Below are positions 24,431 to 31,888 of a DNA stretch of 43,548 bases, piece after piece (positions within the stretch are counted from its first letter, which is position 1; each line of letters begins with the position of its first letter). A program made the translations under genes and the position numbers. Below the pieces are notes generated by a model that worked only from the letters and a program-made list of their open reading frames with translations, was not told the DNA's origin and did no database searches. The DNA is from an uncultured Muribaculaceae bacterium (lineage in GTDB: Bacteria > Bacteroidota > Bacteroidia > Bacteroidales > Muribaculaceae): assembly GCA_910584525.1 (NCBI GenBank), contig CAJUAT010000015.1, positions 1-43,548 of the forward strand, read 5' to 3'.

Positions 24431-25558
24431 ATGATTGAGATCAAGAGAATACCTCCCGAGAAAGGGGAGCTGAAGAAATTCGTGGCCTTTCAGATAGACC
24501 TTTACAAAGGCAACGAGTATTTTGTGCCGCCGTTGGTGATTGACGATGTCAACTGCCTGTTGCCCACGGAGAATCCGGCGTTTGACTTCTGCGAGAGCGC
24601 ATATTTCATGGCTTATCGCGACGGCAGGCCCGTGGGACGCATAGCCGCCATCATAAACCGGCAGATCAATGAAAAGGAACATGCACGGCTATGCCGCTTC
24701 GGTTTCCTCGACTTCGTGGACGACCGCGAGGTTACCAAGGCTCTTTTCGACGCCGTGACCGACTGGGCACGCAGCAAGGGAATGAACAAGCTCGTTGGCC
24801 CTCTCGGTTTCACCGACATGGACCGCGAAGGTCTCCTCATAGAAGGCTTCGAGGAACTCTCGACGATGGCCACAAACTACAACTACCCCTATTACGCGGA
24901 GCATCTCGAAGCCCTCGGATTCAAAAAGGACTCCGACTGGGTGGAGTTCCTCATGAAAGTGCCCGACAAGCTTCCCGAACGCTTCGACAGGATAGCCACG
25001 CTCGTAAGCAAGAAGTACGACCTCCACGTCAAGAAATTCAAGAGCCGTAAGGAGGCCAAGCGCGAATATGGCCACGCTTTGTTCCATCTCATCAACGAGG
25101 CTTACAAGAATCTATACCAGTATTCGCAGCTTACAGAACGCCAGATAGAGTATTACATTGACTATTACCTGAGTCTGCTCAACATGGATCTGCTCACGTT
25201 CGTGGTGGATGCCAATGGCAAACTCGTGGGAATAGGAATATCTATGCCTTCTCTGAGCCGTGCGTTGCAGAAGTCGAACGGCCGTTTCTTCCCCTTCGGG
25301 TGGTATCATCTTCTCAAGGGGCTAAAAGGTAAGAACGACCGTGTGGATCTCTTGCTGGTGGCCGTGCATCCCGACTATCAGAACAAGGGCGTCAACGCCC
25401 TGCTCTTCCAGGACCTCGTGCCCCAGTATATCAAGTACGGGTATGTGTACGCGGAGTCGAATCCGGAGATGGAGACCAACGCGAAGGTCCAGAGCCAGTG
25501 GGAGCTCTTTGAGCCGAGGCAGCATCGCCGCCGTAGGTCGTATTCCAAGAAAATCTGA
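24431..25558 (+). CDS. GNAT-superfamily N-acyltransferase-like protein
   Basis: The 375-residue product starts at the ATG giving MIEIKRIPPEKGELKKFVAFQIDLYKGNEYFVPP; the longer open frame upstream runs through the pseudokinase end and is not used. The N-terminal half has the features of a conserved Bacteroidota/Myxococcota GNAT-like group (GPLGFTDMDREGLLIEGFEELSTMATNYNYPYYAEHLEALGFKK). The C-terminal part has VDLLLVAVHPDYQNKGVNALLFQDLVPQYI, resembling the acetyl-CoA-binding motif A. The substrate is unknown; an aminoacyl- or acyl-transferase role is possible. Its stop shares one base with the menG start (TGATG), so translation is probably coupled. Confidence 0.75.
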   Translation: MIEIKRIPPEKGELKKFVAFQIDLYKGNEYFVPPLVIDDVNCLLPTENPAFDFCESAYFMAYRDGRPVGRIAAIINRQINEKEHARLCRFGFLDFVDDREVTKALFDAVTDWARSKGMNKLVGPLGFTDMDREGLLIEGFEELSTMATNYNYPYYAEHLEALGFKKDSDWVEFLMKVPDKLPERFDRIATLVSKKYDLHVKKFKSRKEAKREYGHALFHLINEAYKNLYQYSQLTERQIEYYIDYYLSLLNMDLLTFVVDANGKLVGIGISMPSLSRALQKSNGRFFPFGWYHLLKGLKGKNDRVDLLLVAVHPDYQNKGVNALLFQDLVPQYIKYGYVYAESNPEMETNAKVQSQWELFEPRQHRRRRSYSKKI

Positions 25559-26337
25559 TGGAGGATAAGAGGGAAGAGAGGGCAGCTGGCATCAAGGTTG
25601 AGAGCGTCACCCCGTATGGCGGTGGCGACAAGGGAGAGCAGGTTGGGGAGATGTTCGACAGCATAGCTCCGGCTTACGACCTGATGAACAGTCTGATGAC
25701 TTTCGGGCTGTGCCGTTATTGGCGCGACCTGGCGTTGCGGCTGTGTGCCGAAGAGAACGCCGTGGTGCATAGTGTGCTTGATGTTGCCACGGGCACCGGA
25801 GATGTGGCGTTCGCGTTGTTGCGGCGTTTCCCGGAGGCGCAGGTCTGCGGCGTGGACCTTTCGCAGGGGATGCTCGACGTGGCGGCGCGCAAGGCGCGTA
25901 ACCTCCCCGCCGCCGATGCCGCCAGGCTATCGTTCAGGAAGGGCGACTCGCTGGCTCTCGGTTTTCCCGACAATTCTTTCGATCTTGTCACCGTGGCCTA
26001 CGGGGTGCGTAATTTCGAGCATCTTGACCGTGGCCTCGCCGAGATGTTGAGAGTGCTCCGTCCCGGAGGATCGCTGTGTATCGTGGAGCTGTCCGAACCC
26101 GAGAACAAGCTCCTCAAAGGGTGCTATCGGCTTTACGCGCACAAGCTCATTCCGGGCATCGGCCGGCTGGTGAGTGGCGACGCAAGCGCCTACAGCTATC
26201 TGCCCAAAAGCATCGCCGCATGTCCGCAACGCCGCGACATGGCACGCCTCATGCAGCAGGCCGGTTTTCAAAATTGCCGCTGGAAATCTCTCACATGCGG
26301 CGCAGTAACCATTTACCTTGGAAAGAAAAGAATTTGA
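25558..26337 (+). CDS. menG: Demethylmenaquinone methyltransferase
   Basis: SAM-dependent C-methyltransferase of the UbiE/MenG family, catalysing the last step of menaquinone synthesis. In Bacteroidales menaquinone is the respiratory quinone, so MenG is the better name. The 259 residues include the family signature MFDSIAPAYDLMNSLMTFG (32-50), the SAM motif VLDVATGTGDV (73-83), the block VAYGVRNFEHLDRGLAEMLRVLRPGG, and the C-terminal CPQRRDMARLMQQAGF. No other men genes are in this window. It overlaps the GNAT gene by 1 bp and the U32 gene by 20 bp. Confidence 0.95.
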   Translation: MEDKREERAAGIKVESVTPYGGGDKGEQVGEMFDSIAPAYDLMNSLMTFGLCRYWRDLALRLCAEENAVVHSVLDVATGTGDVAFALLRRFPEAQVCGVDLSQGMLDVAARKARNLPAADAARLSFRKGDSLALGFPDNSFDLVTVAYGVRNFEHLDRGLAEMLRVLRPGGSLCIVELSEPENKLLKGCYRLYAHKLIPGIGRLVSGDASAYSYLPKSIAACPQRRDMARLMQQAGFQNCRWKSLTCGAVTIYLGKKRI

Positions 26338-27556
26338 GATCATGGCTCCCGTGGGGAGCGAGGAGAGTCTTGCCGCCGCCATTAACGCCGGCGCCGACGC
26401 CGTATATTTCGGTATCGAGGGCCTGAACATGCGCAGCCGTAGCAGCTCCAACTTCTCTCTCGACGACATGCGCCGCATCGCCGATACCTGCAACCGTGCG
26501 GGTGTCAAGACTTATCTTACCGTCAACACCATCATCTATGACGCCGACATCGCAAGGATGCGCGAGATTGTCGACCATGCCCTCGCCGCCGGCATAACGG
26601 CGATAATCGCCACAGATATCGCCACCATCGCCTATTGCGAGCGGCAGGGTATGCCTGTGCACATATCAACACAGGCGAATATCTCCAACACTGAGGCTGT
26701 GCGTTTCTACGCCCGGTGGGCCGACGTGATGGTCCTCGCGCGCGAACTCAACATGGAGCAGGTGGCCGAAATACACCGGCATATCATCGAAGACCCCATC
26801 CTTGGCCCCGACGGCAGGCCGGTGAGGCTGGAGATGTTCTGTCACGGCGCCCTGTGCATGGCTGTCAGCGGCAAGTGCTATCTGTCGCTGCATGAGATGA
26901 ACTCCTCGGCCAATCGCGGTGCCTGCAACCAGATATGCCGCCGGTCGTACACGGTGAGAGACAAGGAGACCGGCGACGAACTTGATGTGGAGAACCAGTA
27001 TATCATGAGTCCCAAGGACCTGAAGACCATCGACTTTCTGCCGGCCATGGTTGAGGCCGGGGTGAGGGTATTCAAGATCGAGGGTCGCGCACGCGGTCCC
27101 GAATATGTATATGAGACGGTGAAATGCTATTCGGAAGCCCTCGAGGCCATTTGCAACGGTACTTTCGGCGAGGAAAAACTTACCGAATGGAACGGCAGGC
27201 TGGCGAAGGTGTTCAACCGTGGCTTCTGGAACGGATATTACATGGGTCAACGTCTCGGCGAATGGAGCGCCAAGTATGGTTCTTCGGCGACAAGGGTCAA
27301 GCAGTATGCGGCCAAGGCCGGAAAGTATTATTCCAGATTGGGTGTCGGGGAGTTTCTCATGGAGGCCGGCGAACTCAACGTGGGCGACGAGGTGGTGATC
27401 ACCGGTCCCACCACCGGTGCGCTGATATTCACCGTGGAGGAACTGCGTTTCGACCTCAAGCCCGTCGACAAGGTGGTGAAAGGCCAGCTTTTCTCATTGC
27501 CCGTGCCTGCCAAGACACGACCCGCCGATCGCCTGTATGTATGGAGGAAAAAGTAA
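26318..27556 (+). CDS. U32 family protein (TrhP/RlhA-like, Fe-S)
   Basis: The 412 residues fit the peptidase U32 family. Members once called collagenases are now known as Fe-S proteins for RNA or ubiquinone hydroxylation (TrhP, RlhA, UbiU/V). The N-terminal TIM-barrel start is FEIMAPVGSEESLAAAINAGADAVYFG. A cysteine-rich U32 signature follows: LEMFCHGALCMAVSGKCYLS with Cys175, Cys180 and Cys187, then Cys203 and Cys207. The first in-frame start is a TTG at 26318, within the menG end. The ATG at 26342 would cut off the first beta strand, so I keep the TTG. By residue pattern I favour the tRNA- or rRNA-hydroxylation type; the target is not decidable. It overlaps the next gene by 16 bp. Confidence 0.85.
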   Translation: MERKEFEIMAPVGSEESLAAAINAGADAVYFGIEGLNMRSRSSSNFSLDDMRRIADTCNRAGVKTYLTVNTIIYDADIARMREIVDHALAAGITAIIATDIATIAYCERQGMPVHISTQANISNTEAVRFYARWADVMVLARELNMEQVAEIHRHIIEDPILGPDGRPVRLEMFCHGALCMAVSGKCYLSLHEMNSSANRGACNQICRRSYTVRDKETGDELDVENQYIMSPKDLKTIDFLPAMVEAGVRVFKIEGRARGPEYVYETVKCYSEALEAICNGTFGEEKLTEWNGRLAKVFNRGFWNGYYMGQRLGEWSAKYGSSATRVKQYAAKAGKYYSRLGVGEFLMEAGELNVGDEVVITGPTTGALIFTVEELRFDLKPVDKVVKGQLFSLPVPAKTRPADRLYVWRKK

Positions 27557-28542
27557 GAGCTCCAAAGACATGGCTGCTGGTTCGGCCCAACTTCATGGCC
27601 GAGTATGTGCTCGGCGCTTTCGCCGGCAATCCCGACTATGAGGTGGTGTGGCATGAGGCCACGCATGGATTCCTCAATGTGCTGAAACGTTTCCTGCGTG
27701 TCAAGCTCTTTCGGCGTCGTCGCGGACTGTGGGTATATTCTTTTTACAGTCGCGCCTATCTTGAAAAGCTGCGTGCCATCCGTCCGGGCGACAGAGTGGT
27801 GATATGGGCGCTCGGCAACATGAAGGACATAAGTCTGCTGTCGGCCGAAATCGACTGTCGCAATATCGTGTCGTATCTCTGGGACCCCATGCGCAAAATC
27901 AGCCATAAGTCGTTGCGCAAGAGCCGGTTGTATGCCCGGCGTATGGCGCGTCTGGGCGTGAAGGTGTTCACCTTCGACCGCGAGGATGCCCGTAATTTCA
28001 ACCTAAACTATGCCGGGCAGGTATACCGCCGTCCTGACAGTGCCGGGGCGCCGGAAATCCGAAACGACCTTTTCTTCATAGGCGTCGACAAGGGAAGGGC
28101 ACCCATGCTCGAAGCCCTCGCAGAGGAATGCCGCCGCGAGGGAATACGCTTCAAATGTATGGTGCAGCCCGACAAGCATGGGAATATCGACGGCTATCCT
28201 CTTCTCAGGGAGCAACAGATCGAGGCTCCGGTAGCATATCCCGAAGTCATGAGGGAGATAGCGGCGTCGAAGAGCCTGCTGGAAATAATGCAGACATCGC
28301 AGAGCGGCCTGACACTCCGAACCCTCGAGGCCATGTTTTTCGGCAAAAAACTGATTACCGACAACAAGGCCGTCAAGGAGGAACCACTATATGACCCGGC
28401 ATCCATCTATATAATAGGCGACAGGGAACAGCCCTGGAAGTCGTTGCGTGAATTTCTTGACACGCCTGTCGACATGTCGGCGCGGCGAGATGTGCTTGAA
28501 AGGTATGAGATCCGGACATGGATTCATTCCCTGTTCCGATAG
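27541..28542 (+). CDS. Glycosyltransferase-like protein, probable surface-polysaccharide synthesis
   Basis: The 333-residue product starts at the ATG inside the U32 end (MEEKVRAPKTWLLVRPNF). It resembles Bacteroidales proteins annotated as lipopolysaccharide-biosynthesis or GT-B-like. The segment QTSQSGLTLRTLEAMFFGKKLITDNKAVKEEPLYDPASIYIIG matches the C-terminal nucleotide-sugar half of a GT-B fold, where an E follows the LRTLE turn. The N-terminal half is basic (FLRVKLFRRRRGLWVYSFYSRAYLEKLR). No signal peptide or membrane segment is seen. Acceptor and donor are unknown, and the fold call is moderate. Confidence 0.6.
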   Translation: MEEKVRAPKTWLLVRPNFMAEYVLGAFAGNPDYEVVWHEATHGFLNVLKRFLRVKLFRRRRGLWVYSFYSRAYLEKLRAIRPGDRVVIWALGNMKDISLLSAEIDCRNIVSYLWDPMRKISHKSLRKSRLYARRMARLGVKVFTFDREDARNFNLNYAGQVYRRPDSAGAPEIRNDLFFIGVDKGRAPMLEALAEECRREGIRFKCMVQPDKHGNIDGYPLLREQQIEAPVAYPEVMREIAASKSLLEIMQTSQSGLTLRTLEAMFFGKKLITDNKAVKEEPLYDPASIYIIGDREQPWKSLREFLDTPVDMSARRDVLERYEIRTWIHSLFR

Positions 28543-28547
28543 CCGTT

Positions 28548-28578
28548 TTTGCGGTTTCGGTTCTATTTGTTAATTTTG
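28548..28578 (+). promoter_or_regulatory. Promoter of the coiled-coil membrane protein
   Basis: TTTG (28548-28551), a 19-nt spacer, TAATTTTG (28571-28578): full consensus. The start near 28585 leaves a leader of about 28 nt. Confidence 0.7.
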
Positions 28579-28612
28579 TGTTTCAGACCGATATAATACA
28601 GAGCAGTTTGTT

Positions 28613-29542
28613 ATGAACAAGAATGTAAAGATAATAGTATTCACGGCATTGGGCGTACTGTTGGGGCTTATAGCGCTGATAGTTGTGCTGATAGTGCAGA
28701 ACAATCACCACGGCGAGGCAGCCTATGAGGCACAGGCACGCGCCGACTCGCTGGCTATCGCCAACGACCAGCTCATTCTCACCAATGAGTTCAACCAGCT
28801 CAATGCCGATTTCAACCAGTACGAGGGTCAGCAGATTTATCTGAAGAACGATTCGCTGGTTCAGAAATACAATGCCGCGCGCATGAAGGTGGAGGGACTT
28901 ATCCGCGAGCTTAACGCCGAGAAGGCCAGCCATAACAAGGATATGGCTGCCTCGCGTGCCAAAATCAAGCAGCTCGAGGGCGAAATCGCCACGCTGAAAG
29001 GCATCGTGCGCCATTATCTTGCCGAAATAAAACGTCTCGGCGAGGAGAATGCGGGCCTCAAACAGGAGATAGAGCAGGTGCAACAGAAGAACGAGCAGCT
29101 GTCGACGCAGGTGACCGCCGCCACTGCCAGCAACGAACAGCTTACCCAGACCGTCAAGCTGGCCAAGAAGCTCAACATCACCGGCCTGTCGCTGAACGCA
29201 TACAACAAGAAGGGTAAAAAAGAGAAGAATATCACCAAGGCTCGTCAGTTAGGAGCCTCCTTTACGGTGAGTCCCAACAATACGGCGTCGCCCGGCATGA
29301 AGGATTTCTACATGCGCATACTCTCCCCGGAGGGTAGTCTGCTGGGCGGTGGCTCTTCCTTCAGCATGGATGGCCATTCATATCAGGCTACGGCGCACCG
29401 CAGCGTGGAATATGCCAATGATGAACTCGCCGTGTCGATTTACTGGGATGTCAATACCACCCTGACTCCCGGCGACTATACCGTAGAGATTTTCTGCGAC
29501 GGCTACCGCTTGGCTTCGCGTCACTTCACCATGAAGAAGTGA
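28613..29542 (+). CDS. Membrane-anchored coiled-coil protein, function unknown
   Basis: No assigned function. The 309 residues consist of an N-terminal signal-anchor (IIVFTALGVLLGLIALIVVLIV, about 8-29), and a long heptad-rich extracytoplasmic coiled coil (about 60-185, with repeated Glu/Gln/Asn-Leu patterns such as ENAGLKQEIEQVQQKNEQL). A C-terminal beta-rich domain (about 190-305) runs from LNAYNKKGKKEKNITKARQLGASFTVSPN to GDYTVEIFCDGYRL. The last domain looks like an Ig-like or adhesion-type fold. It has its own consensus promoter and is followed by tRNA-Gln. Its last codons are duplicated in the DNA just past the stop. Confidence 0.8.
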   Translation: MNKNVKIIVFTALGVLLGLIALIVVLIVQNNHHGEAAYEAQARADSLAIANDQLILTNEFNQLNADFNQYEGQQIYLKNDSLVQKYNAARMKVEGLIRELNAEKASHNKDMAASRAKIKQLEGEIATLKGIVRHYLAEIKRLGEENAGLKQEIEQVQQKNEQLSTQVTAATASNEQLTQTVKLAKKLNITGLSLNAYNKKGKKEKNITKARQLGASFTVSPNNTASPGMKDFYMRILSPEGSLLGGGSSFSMDGHSYQATAHRSVEYANDELAVSIYWDVNTTLTPGDYTVEIFCDGYRLASRHFTMKK

Positions 29543-29555
29543 CCATGAAGAAGTG
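29528..29555 (+). repeat. 14-bp tandem duplication over a stop codon
   Basis: ACCATGAAGAAGTG occurs twice back to back (29528-29541, 29542-29555). The first copy encodes Thr-Met-Lys-Lys and the start of the stop codon of the coiled-coil gene. The second lies outside the gene. It looks like a recent slippage duplication. Confidence 0.85.
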
Positions 29556-29605
29556 ACCGTGGATAAGGCCCGGAAGCGCATGTGAGAAGCGCCTGTTCGT
29601 GGCCG

Positions 29606-29637
29606 TTTGCACTTTCACGGATTTATTTGTAACTTTG
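29606..29637 (+). promoter_or_regulatory. Promoter of tRNA-Gln
   Basis: TTTG (29606-29609), a 20-nt spacer, TAACTTTG (29630-29637). The expected start is about 29644, roughly 36 nt before the tRNA. Confidence 0.75.
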
Positions 29638-29679
29638 CAGCGTGTTAGGGACTCTTGCGGTCCTTGCATATATGAGGAT

Positions 29680-29750
29680 TGTCTTATGGTGTAATGGTAG
29701 CACTGCAGTTTTTGGTTCTGCCTGTCCAAGTTCGAATCTTGGTAAGACAA
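29680..29750 (+). tRNA. tRNA-Gln (anticodon TTG)
   Basis: Cloverleaf with acceptor TGTCTTA / TAAGACA, D arm GTG...GCAC, anticodon arm GCAGT-TTTTGGT-TCTGC carrying TTG, T arm CCAAG-TTCGAAT-CTTGG, and discriminator A. CCA is not encoded. The last anticodon-stem pair is T-T, which is seen in some tRNA-Gln. Confidence 0.95.
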
Positions 29751-29758
29751 CGCAAAAA

Positions 29759-29786
29759 GAGCCGGTTTCCGTCAGGAAGCCGGCTC
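29759..29786 (-). terminator. Terminator of the C10 peptidase gene
   Basis: Twelve-bp stem GAGCCGGTTTCC / GGAAGCCGGCTC (one G-U pair) with loop GTCA. On the minus strand it is followed by TTTTTGCG, a good U-tract. On the plus strand there is no U-tract, so tRNA-Gln may end by processing here or run on. Confidence 0.8.
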
Positions 29787-29805
29787 TCGCATTGCTGGAA
29801 GTATT

Positions 29806-31839
29806 TTATCGTATCACAGCCTTCTCTGTCTTGGAACCTTGGCGGCGTATGTAAATGCCGGGAGTGAGGGCGTCGGCGTCGATGCGGCGCCCCTGCAGGT
29901 CGAACCATTCCACAGGCATGTCGTCGTCGGCTTCCATGGCGCTGATGCCCGTCGGCGTGTCTATCTTTACTTTCGCTGCATATGTGAGCGGTATCCACAG
30001 GTCGTTGGTGCCGTTACGGACGCTGAGAACGACCTCGTAGTCGCCTTTCTGCAGCTGTCCATCCTCGGCACGGGTAGTAGTAAACTGTTTCAGACCTTCA
30101 GTGGTATAGTTGAGCGTGCCCGAGGAGAGCGCGGCTATCGTGAGCTTATTGACATCGCCATAAGCCACTACCTCGTTGTCCTTCATAAGTTCCAGACGGT
30201 ATTCTCCTTCAAAAGGATTGGCGTCGTTGCTGAAAAGGTTGGCGGTCACTGACACTTTGTCGCCAAGCATTATCTCGGCGGGATATGTTATGTCGTTGAC
30301 ACGCGGCGTGAGAATCTGCACTCTGCTGATACGCGCGTCGGCGCCGTCGCAGTCCACAAGATAATAGGGTGATGCTCCGTAGGCCCAGTGAATCTTGTTG
30401 ATGCCGGCTTCGGCCGTGTTGATGGCCATGTACAGGGCATGGCGTCCCTTGCCAAGACCAGCCGGAATAGTGTAGGAGAAGATATTTTGCTTCCATCCGT
30501 AAAATATTCCGAGATCTTCATCTATGTCTATGTTTGAGCATACCGTGTCGGGGTTCTCCAGAGATTCGAATACAGCCGACACGTTGAAACCGGCAGGAAT
30601 GGTCCATGGGCCGTAATTGTACATTTCCATAACGGCATTGAAGGATCCGGTGCCTTTCTTGAGATTCTTGTTGAGGTAAGAACTGCTGATGGACCAAGTG
30701 CCACTGCCGATCATATTGTATTCTTTTTTTGCATCCTTGGGTCCCTTGGGATTGGGTATGGCGTTGATCACGGCATCTTGGCCGGAGTTGAAGTCCATGT
30801 CGGTACCGCCTATGCCCTGGTTCTGGGGGTCAAGGATGTCGAGCATGAAGTAGCCGTCGCTTGTGCCGCCCCATCCCCAGTTGATATGGAAGAGACCATC
30901 CTTGTCATAACCGTCGCATATGAAGGAGTGGCCGCCGGCTTCAGCCTGGCCGCCATAGCATATGGGACCGTAATTGGCAAGACTGTTGTACATCATCTCT
31001 TCCCAGTCGTAGAGGGAATAGGTGTCGCGGTGCACGAAGCGCACGGCGTCACTGTAGTCGAAGATCTCGACAAGTGCTTTTGCTATGTTGGGGGTGTAGG
31101 CACCCGAGGCATCGTAGCTGTACATCATCTCCACGGCCACGCCGCATGCCGACATAAGAGTGGCCACTGCCGTGCGGCTTACCGCCAGGTCGCTGGAATT
31201 GCTCTTGTAAGTGTCGAGCATGTTGCTCCAGTCAAAGGGGGTAGCTTCATAGTCGAATGTGAGTTCTTTGCGTCCCTTCTCCCAATAGTACGTTTTGGAG
31301 CCTTTCCCCTTTGCGGGATACTCGTGGTATTTGAGGAGCTGAGCCATGCTTGTCGCCACGCATCCCGTCACGCAACGCTTGTTGTAGAGTGTGGGGCATT
31401 TGTCGTAATATGGCGATCCCTGGTTCCATTTGGTCTTGCAAAGAGGGGCGATGGATTTGCGGGCGGGACGTTGTATCCTGACGTTGCCCTTTCCATCGGC
31501 GGCCATGGCTACCCGTTTGGCCAGGAAGTCCATGAAATAGGAGAAGTTGTCGGGCAGCTGGCCGTTTTCGTCGGCGAGGGTGCCGTAGCCGTATCCGAGA
31601 ACTGCGGGAGCCGCGTCGTCGGCGGGTGTCACCACAAAGCCGTCGGCGTTTGTGAACAGGTACACTGCGTTGCGGCCTTCAGCCTCGCGGATGTCGGCGA
31701 GCTGCAGCGTACCGGTGTTTTCCATGGCGCGTACTTTCTTATGGCGCGTAATTCGCTCCAGTGCCGCCTCCGGATTCACAGGAGCCGCTATAGCGCCCAT
31801 GCTACCCGCAAGCAGCAGTAGGGTAAATAATTTCTTCAT
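29806..31839 (-). CDS. Secreted C10 (streptopain-like) cysteine peptidase with T9SS-like C-terminus
   Basis: Exported papain-fold protease related to SpeB and interpain. The 677 residues begin with a signal peptide (KKLFTLLLLAGSMGAIAAP). A propeptide of the Spi type (about 20-125) follows, then the catalytic domain with nucleophile Cys160 in TGCVATSMAQLLKYHEYP, His304 in AGGHSFICDGYD, and the HINWGWGG block. A long beta-rich region follows (about 370-620). The C-terminus (VEWFDLQGRRIDADALTPGIYIRRQGSKTEKAVIR) fits the type A sorting domain of the type IX secretion system. It is probably released or surface-attached. A 24-bp tandem repeat lies between its start and the upstream aminotransferase stop. 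Confidence 0.92.
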   Translation of the reverse strand: MKKLFTLLLLAGSMGAIAAPVNPEAALERITRHKKVRAMENTGTLQLADIREAEGRNAVYLFTNADGFVVTPADDAAPAVLGYGYGTLADENGQLPDNFSYFMDFLAKRVAMAADGKGNVRIQRPARKSIAPLCKTKWNQGSPYYDKCPTLYNKRCVTGCVATSMAQLLKYHEYPAKGKGSKTYYWEKGRKELTFDYEATPFDWSNMLDTYKSNSSDLAVSRTAVATLMSACGVAVEMMYSYDASGAYTPNIAKALVEIFDYSDAVRFVHRDTYSLYDWEEMMYNSLANYGPICYGGQAEAGGHSFICDGYDKDGLFHINWGWGGTSDGYFMLDILDPQNQGIGGTDMDFNSGQDAVINAIPNPKGPKDAKKEYNMIGSGTWSISSSYLNKNLKKGTGSFNAVMEMYNYGPWTIPAGFNVSAVFESLENPDTVCSNIDIDEDLGIFYGWKQNIFSYTIPAGLGKGRHALYMAINTAEAGINKIHWAYGASPYYLVDCDGADARISRVQILTPRVNDITYPAEIMLGDKVSVTANLFSNDANPFEGEYRLELMKDNEVVAYGDVNKLTIAALSSGTLNYTTEGLKQFTTTRAEDGQLQKGDYEVVLSVRNGTNDLWIPLTYAAKVKIDTPTGISAMEADDDMPVEWFDLQGRRIDADALTPGIYIRRQGSKTEKAVIR

Positions 31840-31840
31840 C

Positions 31841-31888
31841 TAAGGTATTGCTGGTTATATTATGTAAGGTATTTCCGATTATATTATG
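31841..31888 (-). repeat. 24-bp tandem direct repeat upstream of the C10 peptidase
   Basis: Two copies (31841-31864, 31865-31888) agree at 21 of 24 positions. The second copy runs into the aminotransferase stop codon. On the minus strand each copy begins with CATAATATAA and ends with TACCTTA, so each ends in a near-match to a TAnnTTTG box. It could be a duplicated promoter or operator. Confidence 0.7.
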
